NCBI GenBank assembly: GCA_002343455.1
Contig: DDSR01000129.1
Location: forward strand, 5,502 to 17,810
Source: Deltaproteobacteria bacterium UBA2385
Lineage (GTDB): Bacteria; Myxococcota_A; UBA796; UBA2385
Length of the DNA stretch: 12,309 nucleotides
Direction of reading: 5' to 3'
This document shows positions 1 to 7,196 of the stretch, one piece after another. How positions within the stretch are numbered: the first letter of the stretch is position 1; each line of letters opens with the position of its first letter. The notes beneath the pieces are model-generated. The model saw nothing but the letters and a program-made list of their open reading frames with translations. It was not told the origin of the DNA and did not search any database. The translations under genes and the position numbers were made by a program.

Positions 1-126
1 CGCTTGCGGGGGGAGGTGCCGAGCGAAGCGAGGCGGAGAGGGGCGTCCGGCTTCCTTCCCCCGCCTTCTCCTCCACAGATTGACGCGACCCGCGGCCGCA
101 GCGCGCCCCTCAGCCGGATTGCTCTC
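1..126. other. Intergenic stretch downstream of the amidohydrolase gene, no gene seen
   Basis: No convincing coding region is visible in these 126 bases. They hold an imperfect inverted repeat: GGAGA at 35-39 and GGCG at 42-45 can pair with CGCC at 62-65 and TCTCC at 67-71, leaving a 16-base loop. It lies just past the stop codon of the minus-strand gene that ends at 127, so it could be part of that gene's terminator. There is no T-run on the minus strand after the hairpin, so an intrinsic terminator is not well supported. Confidence 0.35.
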
Positions 127-1866
127 TCAGCCCACCCGCGCCTCCAGGAAGCTCCCCGTCCGCCGGCTCCCCAGCGTCGGCAGCGGCTGCCCATCGACCA
201 CCACCTCCTGCCCGGCCACCAGCACGCTGCGGGTGGCGCTGCCCCGGTTGACCAGCCGGTCGAAGCCCTCGCCCAGCTCGGGGAAGGGCGCCAGCACGGC
301 CTGCTCGATGCTGTCGTCCAGGCGGCTGGGATCGATCACGACCAGGTCGGCCCGGGCCCCCTCGTGCAGGGTGCCGGCGTCGAGGTTGAACCAGCGGGCG
401 GGCTCGGCGCTGAGGCGGTGGATTGCGGCCTCGACCGTCAGCGGGCTGTTGGAGCCGGCCTCGTGGACCCGCTTGAGCATGCGCAGCGGAAAGTTGTAGA
501 AGGCCATGTTGCGCAGGTGGGCGCCGGAGTCGGCGAAGCCGATCAGGACGTCGGGCTCGGCCATGATCTGCAGCAGACGCTCGGGGCGGTGGTTGGCCAG
601 GGTGGTGGTCCAGCGCAGGGCCCGGTCGTGCTCGGCCAGCAGATCGACGAAGGTGTCGACGACGTCCGCACCGCGGTCGGCGGCGACCTGGGCGAAGCTC
701 TTGTGGACGGTGCTGGGATCTGGACAGTCGAGGATGAGGGTGTCGGCAAGGTCCCGGTGCCAGACCCGCGGGCTGAGCCTTCGGTTCATGTCGTTGCGGA
801 AGCGGGCCCGCCAGGCCGGATCGCGCAGGGCCAGGGTCCGGCCGGCCGGATCGCGGGCGAGGTCGCGGATGGCCTGCCCGGCGGGGAACTCCTCGAAGAG
901 CACCGAGTCCATGCCGTCGTAGAACAGCTCGAAGGGCACGGGCAGGGCCTGCCAGCGGAAGTCTCCGCCCAGCACCCGGTTGGCCAGCCAGGCCAGGGTG
1001 CGGGTCAGGGCGTGGACATAGGGATCGGCCTTCAGATCCATCATCGTGATGAGGGTGGTCTTCAGCGGGCGGCGGCCCAGGGCGGCGCTGGCCAGGACCA
1101 TGCCCAGCACATTGACCCGGGTGACGAGGTTCGGCGCCGACTGGTTGACCGCCCCTCGCTCGCGCAGGAGGGCCTCCAGGGCGCGGCGCTCGGCTCCGCG
1201 GGCGAAGACAGAGGGCAGGGGAGCGGACCAGGCCCGGTCTCCGTCCAGGCGGTCCCAGGGGTTGGTCATCGAGGACATGCCCAGCATGCCGATGTCCAGG
1301 GCCTCGCCCAGCAGGCGCTTCATCAGGCCCAGCTCGTCCTCGTTCGGGCGCAGCCGCCGGTCGACCGAGCGCAGCAGGCCCATCGCCCGGCAGCGCAGAT
1401 CGCTGTGGCCCAGGAAGGCGGCGACGTTGGGCCCCAGGGGCTGGCGCTCCAGCCAGGCCCGCCAGCCGGCCGGGTCGTTCCAGGTCTTGATCTGGCGCAG
1501 CACCGGCAGGACCCGCTCGCGGGGCAGGGCCTCCACCCGGGTGAACATGTCGGCGCAGTCCTCGGCCTCGCTGGCGACGAAGCTGATCGAGCAGGAGCCC
1601 AGCACGACGCTGGTCACGCCATGGCGCACCGACTCCTTGAGGCCCGGGGAGAGTGCCACTTCGGCGTCGTAGTGGGTGTGGATGTCGATGAAGCCCGGCG
1701 TCACCCAGCAGCCCCGGGCGTCGATCTCCCGGGCCTCCGGCATGGGGGGCAGCTCGGGCTGGATTCGCGCGACGCGCCCGTCCTGGACCAGCAGGTCAGC
1801 GGCGCGGGGAGGGGCGCCGGTCCCGTCGTAGAGCAGGCCGCCGCGGAGGAGGAGGGTCTCGGTCAT
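127..1866 (-). CDS. D-aminoacylase-like amidohydrolase (Amidohydro_3 family)
   Basis: The 579-residue protein looks like a cytosolic zinc-dependent amidohydrolase of the N-acyl-D-amino-acid deacylase type, whose members hydrolyse N-acyl-D-amino acids or related cyclic amides. The N-terminus has the family's beta-sandwich pattern (LLLRGGLLYDGTGAP, then PGFIDIHTHYD), with the metal-binding HxH at H63/H65. The 'GSCSISF' segment carries C92 where D-aminoacylases have their cysteine metal ligand. The catalytic aspartate is D446 in 'IGFADSGAHLRN', and the C-terminus returns to the sandwich ('GARADLVVIDPSRL', 'SVLVAGQEVVVDG'). The two histidines expected mid-barrel in classical D-aminoacylases are not obvious: the matching stretches read 'VNQSAPNLV' (near 240-250) and 'TTLITMMD' (270-277). 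This may be a divergent subfamily with an unknown substrate. The ATG at 1866 begins MTETLLLRGG, exactly where the family starts. No signal peptide is seen. The gene is divergent from the small membrane-protein gene, with a 64-base gap. Family confidence is high; substrate confidence is low. Confidence 0.9.
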   Translation of the reverse strand: MTETLLLRGGLLYDGTGAPPRAADLLVQDGRVARIQPELPPMPEAREIDARGCWVTPGFIDIHTHYDAEVALSPGLKESVRHGVTSVVLGSCSISFVASEAEDCADMFTRVEALPRERVLPVLRQIKTWNDPAGWRAWLERQPLGPNVAAFLGHSDLRCRAMGLLRSVDRRLRPNEDELGLMKRLLGEALDIGMLGMSSMTNPWDRLDGDRAWSAPLPSVFARGAERRALEALLRERGAVNQSAPNLVTRVNVLGMVLASAALGRRPLKTTLITMMDLKADPYVHALTRTLAWLANRVLGGDFRWQALPVPFELFYDGMDSVLFEEFPAGQAIRDLARDPAGRTLALRDPAWRARFRNDMNRRLSPRVWHRDLADTLILDCPDPSTVHKSFAQVAADRGADVVDTFVDLLAEHDRALRWTTTLANHRPERLLQIMAEPDVLIGFADSGAHLRNMAFYNFPLRMLKRVHEAGSNSPLTVEAAIHRLSAEPARWFNLDAGTLHEGARADLVVIDPSRLDDSIEQAVLAPFPELGEGFDRLVNRGSATRSVLVAGQEVVVDGQPLPTLGSRRTGSFLEARVG

Positions 1867-1871
1867 GGCCC

Positions 1872-1877
1872 ATGGTA
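1872..1877 (-). promoter_or_regulatory. Possible -10 element (TACCAT) for the amidohydrolase gene
   Basis: On the minus strand the sequence reads GGGCTACCAT, ending 5 bases before the ATG at 1866. It matches the TA...T pattern, with the preceding GC, seen before other genes in this window. If functional, transcription would start at or next to the start codon, giving a leaderless or near-leaderless mRNA. No -35 box is convincing at the right distance. Confidence 0.25.
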
Positions 1878-1903
1878 GCCCTTCTCCTGGCCTCGTTGGT
1901 GGC

Positions 1904-1909
1904 TAGGAT
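1904..1909 (+). promoter_or_regulatory. Possible -10 element (TAGGAT) for the glycine-rich protein gene
   Basis: GGCTAGGAT lies 21 bases before the ATG at 1931, inside the 64-base divergent intergenic region. It agrees with TATAAT at the first two positions, the fifth and the last. No good -35 hexamer is visible 16-18 bases upstream. Confidence 0.3.
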
Positions 1910-1930
1910 CGATGGGCACGGAGGTCCGAA

Positions 1931-2452
1931 ATGTCCCAGTCCTGCTACGCGCTCTTCCCTTCGGCTGCAGAGGCGGCCGCCGCGATCACTGCGGTCAAGG
2001 CGCTCGGAGTGGGAGAGGACCACCTCAGCATCATGGTGCACACCGACCCCGTCGAGGACCCGCAGGAGCTGAAGCTGCGCGAGACGGGGGCGGCTTCGGG
2101 CGTCATTCGCGGCGCGCTGATGGGGGCGCTCGCCGGGGCGATCGGCATGAGCCTGGTCGTCCTCCCCTTCGGGCTGATCGGCGCCGGCCCCCTCGCCGCG
2201 GCGGCGACGGGCACCGTAGGCGGCGGGGCCTGGGGAGCGCTCGGCGCGGGCCTCTCGGGCCTGGGCTTCGCCCGGCAGGGGCTGGAGCACCTGATCGACC
2301 GCATGGTCCAGGGCCAGGTCCTGGTGACCGTCACCGGCGCCCACCGCGCCGAATCCGTGGAGATCGAGGAGATCTTCCGTCGCAACCGAGCGGTGGAGGT
2401 GCACATTCAGCCCGGCCTGTTGGATGCCGCCACCCTCCCCACGACCGGCTGA
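1931..2452 (+). CDS. Small glycine-zipper membrane-associated protein, YflT/DUF1269-like architecture
   Basis: The 173-residue protein has three parts. An alpha/beta N-terminal segment (about residues 4-38, 'CYALFPSAAEAAAAI' then 'HLSIMVHTD') is followed by a long Gly/Ala-rich hydrophobic stretch (about 56-112) with repeated small-xxx-small spacing. A second alpha/beta segment (about 129-160, 'VLVTVTGAHRAESVEIEEIF') follows. This order resembles the DUF1269 / general-stress-protein-17M (YflT-like) group, in which two halves of a small fold flank a glycine-zipper membrane insertion. Those proteins are linked to stress responses but have no defined reaction. The start is well fixed by GGAGGT at 1920-1925, 5 bases before the ATG. 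There is no cleavable signal peptide. It is divergent from the amidohydrolase gene and converges, 41 bases from stop to stop, on the DUF2314 gene. That it is a gene is likely; the family placement is from pattern only. Confidence 0.75.
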   Translation: MSQSCYALFPSAAEAAAAITAVKALGVGEDHLSIMVHTDPVEDPQELKLRETGAASGVIRGALMGALAGAIGMSLVVLPFGLIGAGPLAAAATGTVGGGAWGALGAGLSGLGFARQGLEHLIDRMVQGQVLVTVTGAHRAESVEIEEIFRRNRAVEVHIQPGLLDAATLPTTG

Positions 2453-2493
2453 GTCTGCTCACTCGGGCGCGAGGGGGCGCAGGGGCAGGCGGC

Positions 2494-3732
2494 TCAGAGC
2501 CACTTCTGTGTCTCGTTGCCTTCGCTGCGCCCGTCGGCCCGCACCCAGATCCAGTCGAAGACGAGGTCCAGCCTGGCCTGCACGGTGTCGCCCTTCTCGA
2601 GCCCGGGCACGCTGGTCGGCGCGCTGAGCAGCTTGCCCTTCAGCACATCGTCGGCCTCCCAACGGTCGACCTGCAGCCAGAGCCACTCCACCTGGCCCTC
2701 GGGGCTCTGGAAGGGGGCCTTGACCATCAGGCGCTCACCGGCGGGCAGGCCGGCGGTCCAGGCGGCGCGGATCTCGGTGCGCAGGCGCTGGATGGCCCGG
2801 GCCCGCACGGTGGCGAGGCTCTCGACCGGCGCGGGTGCGGGGTTGCTGGCGCCCTCGCACTCGCCGAAGGCCCCGCTGAAGCGCTCCACCGAGGCGCGCA
2901 CGCCGCTGCCGAGGATGGCCCGGTTGCCCCGATCGTAGGCCAGGGTGGCGGTGCCCTTGAGCTGGCAGGCGGCGGCTGCTGCGTCGGCGTTGACGAAGCG
3001 GGCGGCGTCGACCTCCATCACGCTGACGGGGCCGTTGCGGGCTGCTCCCTGCTCCCACATGGCCTGGGCGATGGCGTTGAGGCGGGCTCCGGCGGGGTCG
3101 ACCTGGTCGGCGGGGACCCCGACCTCGACCAGGTCGGGCAGGCCCAGGCGAACCAGGCCGCGGGTCGCGAGGATCGCCAGGCCCGAGTCGGACTGGTGGA
3201 CCTCGACCACTGTCAGCCGGCTGAGATCGATGGCGGCGGCCTCGGCCTGCTCGGCCATGGCCAGGGCGCCGGCCCGGTCGAGGTAGCGACCGGTGTCGCG
3301 GTCCTCGATCCAGGTGCCCGCCTGGGCGGAGATGCGCAGGGCCTCGGCCAGGGCCTTGGCGCCCTGGTCCTTGGGGGCCGCCCAGCTCAGCACGACCACC
3401 TGGGCCGCCGCGCTCATCCCAGTCAGCTCGCCCTCTCCCCAGGCCGCCAGGGCGGCGGCGTCGGGTCGGGCCCCCTCGCTGGCGTCGGCGACGCTCATCA
3501 CCAGGGCGTTGGCGGTGGCTGGGAGCCGGGCCCGCATCGAGAAGCTGCCGAGCTGGATCTCGCCGCACTCGGCCTGGCAGTAGAGCGCGAGGCTGCCGCG
3601 GGCGTCGGTCGGCCCGGCCGGAGGGGCGGCGCCGGCTGTGGAGATGAAGGCCGTCGAGAGGGCCCCAACCTTGAAGGCAAGCAGCCGGGGCGCTACCTTC
3701 GGCCACCCACTTCCCCCGCAGGTACGCCTCAT
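2494..3732 (-). CDS. DUF2314-containing protein, probably exported
   Basis: The C-terminal ~80 residues match DUF2314 (the YegJ-type domain): 'RLMVKAPFQSPEGQVEWLWLQ', 'GKLLSAPTSVPGLEKGDTV', then 'DWIWVRADG'. The domain has no established activity. The ~250 residues before it form an alpha/beta region ('ALVMSVADA', 'AAQVVVLSWA', 'GTWIEDRDTGRYL', 'RLTVVEVHQSDSGL', 'GLVRLGLPDLVEVGVP'), which resembles the N-terminal part of longer DUF2314 proteins. With the ATG at 3732 the protein has 412 residues and begins MRRTCGGSGWPKV. A moderately hydrophobic stretch to about residue 32 and an Ala-Gly-Ala site near 35 follow, so an exported protein is possible; a lysine inside the hydrophobic stretch weakens this. 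Upstream, GGACGGAG sits very close to the ATG. This start overlaps the ileS start codon. A later start at the Met opening 'MRARLPATAN' is possible but would cut into apparently conserved sequence. Confidence 0.8.
   Translation of the reverse strand: MRRTCGGSGWPKVAPRLLAFKVGALSTAFISTAGAAPPAGPTDARGSLALYCQAECGEIQLGSFSMRARLPATANALVMSVADASEGARPDAAALAAWGEGELTGMSAAAQVVVLSWAAPKDQGAKALAEALRISAQAGTWIEDRDTGRYLDRAGALAMAEQAEAAAIDLSRLTVVEVHQSDSGLAILATRGLVRLGLPDLVEVGVPADQVDPAGARLNAIAQAMWEQGAARNGPVSVMEVDAARFVNADAAAAACQLKGTATLAYDRGNRAILGSGVRASVERFSGAFGECEGASNPAPAPVESLATVRARAIQRLRTEIRAAWTAGLPAGERLMVKAPFQSPEGQVEWLWLQVDRWEADDVLKGKLLSAPTSVPGLEKGDTVQARLDLVFDWIWVRADGRSEGNETQKWL
3671..3699 (+). promoter_or_regulatory. 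Candidate ileS promoter (TTGAAG, 17 bases, TACCTT)
   Basis: TTGAAG at 3671-3676 matches four of six positions of the sigma-70 -35 box (TTGACA). It is separated by exactly 17 bases from TACCTT at 3694-3699, which carries the TA...T pattern and a preceding GC. Transcription would begin about 25 bases before the ileS ATG at 3731. The site lies inside the N-terminal coding part of the minus-strand DUF2314 gene if that gene starts at 3732. Confidence 0.45.
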
Positions 3733-6700
3733 GGCTCCGTCCGACCCCACCGCGCGTTTTGAAGAGCTCCCCGGACCCGTGGGCATCGAGGAGGAGGTGC
3801 TGGCGTACTGGAAGGAAGTGGGCATCTTCGAGCAGAGCCTCCGTCAGGGAGAGGGGCGGCCTCGCTTCGTCTTCTACGAGGGTCCGCCGACCGCGAACGG
3901 CACGCCGCACAACGGCCACGTGCTGACGCGAGTGATCAAGGATCTATTCCCGCGCTACAAGACGATGCGCGGATTCCACGTCGAACGCAAGGCCGGCTGG
4001 GACACGCACGGCCTGCCGGTGGAGATCGAGGTCGAGAAGGCGCTGGGAATGCGCGACGGCAGCACCAACAGCCGCGAGGCGGTGCTGGCCTACGGGCTGG
4101 ACAACTTCGCGCGCCGCTGCATCGAGAGCGTCTTCACCTACACCGAGGCCTGGGAGGACCTGACCGAGCGGGTCGGCTTCTGGGTGGACATGGGCCAGGC
4201 CTATGTGACCTACCACCGCGAGTACGTGGAGAGCGTCTGGTGGGCGCTGGCCGAGCTGTACAAGCGGGGCCTGCTGTACCAGGGCAAGAAGATCGTCTGG
4301 TGGTGGCCCGAGGGCGGGACGGCGCTGTCCAACGGCGAGGTGGGCGAGGGCTACCGCGACGTGGACGATCCCAGCGTCACGGCCCGCTTTCCGGTCGAGG
4401 GTCAGCCGGACACCTACCTGCTGGCCTGGACGACGACGCCCTGGACCCTGCCCAGCAACGTCGCGCTCGCGGTCGGACCCGAGCTGGACTACGCCTTCGT
4501 CGAGCTCGAAGAGGACGGCCGGACCCTGGTGGTGATCGCCGCCGTCGGCCTGCACCCCGAGGGCAAGGTGCTGCGCACGGTCAAGGGCGCCGAGCTGATC
4601 GGGCTGCGCTACGCGCCGCTGTACGCGCCCACGCCGGGACCCACCGCGGACCTCTCCGGCCTGCACTTCCAGGTGGTCGGCGCGGCCCACGTCAGCCTGG
4701 ACGCGGGCACCGGCATCGTGCACACCGCCCCTGCCTACGGTGAGGCCGACTACCAGCTCCGCCTGGAGGCCGGGCTCGGCATCATCGAGCTGGTCGGCCC
4801 CGACGGGCGCTTCCTGCCCCAGGCCCCCGAGCTGATCCGCGGCCGCTACTTCAAGGAGGCCGACAAGGACATCATCCGCGAGCTGCGCAGCCGCGGCCTG
4901 ATCCAGCACTCGGGCACCATCCGGCACAGCTACCCATTCTCGCCGCGGTCCAAGGACGACCCGCTGATGCAGCTGGCCCGGCCGGGCTGGTTTATCCGCA
5001 CCAGCGCCTTCAAGGACCTCGCCCTCGAGAACAACGCCGAGGTCAACTGGCTGCCCGAGCACGTCAAGCAGGGCCGCTTCGGGGACTTCCTGCGCAACAA
5101 CGTCGACTGGGCCCTCTCCCGCGAGCGCTTCTGGGGGACGCCGCTGCCGATCTGGCAGTGTCGCTCCTGCGGCACCGAGCAGGCCTTCGCGGGGGTCGAC
5201 GACCTGGTCGCCGCCGGCGCGACGGGCTTCGATCCCGACGTCGACCGCCACCTCCAGGTCCACCGCCCCTGGATCGACCGGGTGCGCGTGCCTTGCGCCT
5301 CCTGCGGCGAGCCGATGCAGCGGGTGATCGAGGTCATCGACTGCTGGTTCGACAGCGGCTGCATGCCCTTCGCCCAGTGGGGCTTCCCCCACCGCGGCCA
5401 GGCGCGCTTCAAGGAGTCCTTCCCGGCGGACTTCATCTCCGAGGCGGTCGACCAGACCCGGGGCTGGTTCTACTCGCTGATGATGATCTCGACCCTGCTC
5501 TTCGACGACGAGACCTGCCGCCGCTACGGCATCGACCCGGTCGGCTTCCCGCGGCCCTACCGCAACTGCGTCGTGCTCGGCCACGTCTGCGACATGGAGG
5601 GCAAGAAGGAGTCGAAGTCGGTCGGCAACTACACCTCGCCCCAGCTGGTCCTGACCGGGAAGATGCCCCTGCGCTACGTCCTGGACCCGGCCATGCCGCG
5701 CGGGGTCGCTGGGATGAGCGACGCGGCGGTGCGCAGCATCGATCTGGGCGCCGACGAGCGCATGCGGCTGAGCCCGGACGGCTCGGGCGGCGGTCTGCCG
5801 GTGGCGCTCAAGGGCTGGAAGGCCGGCAAGGAGACGGTCGTGCTCAACCCCGAGGACGCTGCGGCCGCGGGCCTCAGCGAGGGTCGCTGCTTCCTGGTGG
5901 CGCCCTTCGAGCCGCCTGGCGCCGACGCCTTCCGCTGGCTGTTCTTTGCCAGCAACCCGCCCTGGAACAACACCCGCCTCTCCCTGCGCGCCATCCGCGA
6001 GGGGCAGCGCGAGTTCCACCTCCGGCTGGCCAACGTCTTCCAGTTCTTCACCATCTACGCCAACATCGCCGGCTTCGACCCGGCCAGCCCGGCGCCGCCG
6101 CGGGACTCGGTGCTGGACCGCTGGATCCTCGGCCAGAGCCGGGCGATGGTCGTCGAGGTGGGCCGCCAGCTCGACGGCTACCGCATCTACGAGGCCGCGC
6201 GCGCCATCGCCGCCTTCGTCGACGGGCTCTCCAACTGGTATGTGCGGCGCTCGCGGGCCCGCTTCTGGGGCGAGGGCCCGGACGCCCAGGCCGCCCTGCA
6301 CACGCTCTACGAGGTGCTCTGCACGCTGAGCCGGGTGATCGCGCCCTTCACCCCCTTCCTGGCCGAGGCGATGTTCCGGCGGCTGGAGGGGGGGACCAGC
6401 GTCCACCTGCAGTCCTGGCCCGAGAGCCAGGGCGAGGACACCGCGGAGCTCGGTGAGGAGATGGCCCTGGTGCGGGAGATCTGCAGCCTGGGCCTCGCCG
6501 CGCGCGCCAAGGTCGGCGTCAAGGTGCGGCAGCCGCTGCGGGCGGTCGAGGTGGTGCTGGCCGATCCGGCCGCTCAGGAGCGCCTGGCTCCCCTGCTCGA
6601 CCTCGTCCGCGAGGAGCTCAATGTGCGGGAGGTCCACCTGGGTCGCCGGGCCGAGGACTTCGTCCAGTTCCGCGTCAAGGCGGACTTCAAGTCCTTGGGC

Positions 6701-7189
6701 GCTCGCCTGGGCAAGGAGATGAAGCTCTGCGCCCAGGCCCTGGCCGGCGCGGACGGCGCCACGGTGCGGGCGGCGGTGCTGTCCGGGCAGGGCTTCCCCG
6801 TCGAGCTCCCCTCCGGTACCGTCTACCTGCAACAGGAGGACGTGGTGCTGGAGGTCGTCCCGCGCGAGGGGTTCCAGGCGGCCGGCTCCGCCGTTGCGGT
6901 GGTCGCTCTTCACGCCGAGCTGGACGAGGATCTGCGACAGGAGGGCCTCGCCCGCGAGCTGCTCAACCGCGTCCAGGTCGCCCGGAAGGAGGCCGATCTG
7001 CCCTACATCGCGCGCATCGAGGTGCGCATGGAGGGCGACGCGGCCGTGCTGGAGGCGGCTCGTCGGTTCGAGCACCACCTCTGCCAGGAGGCGCTGATCA
7101 CCCTGCTCGACCTCGTCCCCGGTGGGGGTGAGGCCGAGGCGGTCGACGGACACCCCTTCCGGCTGAGCATCCTCCCGGTCCAGGTCTGA
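3731..7189 (+). CDS. ileS: Isoleucyl-tRNA synthetase, long eukaryote-like class
   Basis: This cytoplasmic class Ia enzyme charges tRNA-Ile with isoleucine using ATP, and edits valine. The product has 1152 residues, longer than E. coli IleRS. The first ATP signature is H60-N-G-H63 in 'GTPHNGHVLTRVIKD'. The CP1 editing domain is intact, with the threonine-rich peptide T234-T-T-P-W and 'GTGIVHTAPAYGEAD' (residues 326-340, editing Asp D340). Two CxxC pairs (C477/C480, C522/C525) probably bind zinc. 'WGTPLPIW' and W539-F-D-S-G follow. The second signature reads K626-E-S-K-S instead of KMSKS. About 80 extra residues then separate it from G730-ADAFRW. The anticodon-binding domain has 'LSNWYVRRSRARFW', and the C-terminus resembles the DUF5915 tail of long IleRS. 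The start at 3731 was chosen over in-frame starts further upstream because MAPSDPTARFEEL begins the conserved protein and AGGT lies 7 bases upstream. It is probably co-transcribed with the next gene. Confidence 0.97.
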   Translation: MAPSDPTARFEELPGPVGIEEEVLAYWKEVGIFEQSLRQGEGRPRFVFYEGPPTANGTPHNGHVLTRVIKDLFPRYKTMRGFHVERKAGWDTHGLPVEIEVEKALGMRDGSTNSREAVLAYGLDNFARRCIESVFTYTEAWEDLTERVGFWVDMGQAYVTYHREYVESVWWALAELYKRGLLYQGKKIVWWWPEGGTALSNGEVGEGYRDVDDPSVTARFPVEGQPDTYLLAWTTTPWTLPSNVALAVGPELDYAFVELEEDGRTLVVIAAVGLHPEGKVLRTVKGAELIGLRYAPLYAPTPGPTADLSGLHFQVVGAAHVSLDAGTGIVHTAPAYGEADYQLRLEAGLGIIELVGPDGRFLPQAPELIRGRYFKEADKDIIRELRSRGLIQHSGTIRHSYPFSPRSKDDPLMQLARPGWFIRTSAFKDLALENNAEVNWLPEHVKQGRFGDFLRNNVDWALSRERFWGTPLPIWQCRSCGTEQAFAGVDDLVAAGATGFDPDVDRHLQVHRPWIDRVRVPCASCGEPMQRVIEVIDCWFDSGCMPFAQWGFPHRGQARFKESFPADFISEAVDQTRGWFYSLMMISTLLFDDETCRRYGIDPVGFPRPYRNCVVLGHVCDMEGKKESKSVGNYTSPQLVLTGKMPLRYVLDPAMPRGVAGMSDAAVRSIDLGADERMRLSPDGSGGGLPVALKGWKAGKETVVLNPEDAAAAGLSEGRCFLVAPFEPPGADAFRWLFFASNPPWNNTRLSLRAIREGQREFHLRLANVFQFFTIYANIAGFDPASPAPPRDSVLDRWILGQSRAMVVEVGRQLDGYRIYEAARAIAAFVDGLSNWYVRRSRARFWGEGPDAQAALHTLYEVLCTLSRVIAPFTPFLAEAMFRRLEGGTSVHLQSWPESQGEDTAELGEEMALVREICSLGLAARAKVGVKVRQPLRAVEVVLADPAAQERLAPLLDLVREELNVREVHLGRRAEDFVQFRVKADFKSLGARLGKEMKLCAQALAGADGATVRAAVLSGQGFPVELPSGTVYLQQEDVVLEVVPREGFQAAGSAVAVVALHAELDEDLRQEGLARELLNRVQVARKEADLPYIARIEVRMEGDAAVLEAARRFEHHLCQEALITLLDLVPGGGEAEAVDGHPFRLSILPVQV

Positions 7190-7195
7190 GGGAGG
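7190..7195 (+). promoter_or_regulatory. Shine-Dalgarno-like GGGAGG unusually close to a GTG start
   Basis: GGGAGG lies between the ileS stop (7187-7189) and the GTG at 7197, leaving one base before the start. This is closer than usual. No better start is available downstream: the first alternative is a TTG 11 codons in with no ribosome site. Reinitiation by ribosomes ending ileS is the likeliest mode of translation. Confidence 0.45.
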
Positions 7196-7196
7196 C

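Noticed and set aside
4..1878. 624-codon open frame on the plus strand opposite the amidohydrolase gene
   Set aside because: Its composition is that of an antisense shadow (Gln/Gly/Ala/Val/His-rich) with no motif, while the minus strand encodes a clear amidohydrolase.
3638..3730. Upstream extension of IleRS to a start at 3638
   Set aside because: The extra residues do not resemble IleRS, and the best promoter lies inside this stretch.
1912..3762. 616-codon plus-strand frame across two genes
   Set aside because: It runs through the glycine-rich protein gene in another frame and antisense to the DUF2314 gene, and has no conserved domain.
3733..3825. Upstream extension of the DUF2314 protein to an ATG at 3825
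   Set aside because: The extra 31 residues are antisense to the conserved ileS N-terminus and are Ser/Pro-rich. The ATG at 3732 gives a plausible leader instead.
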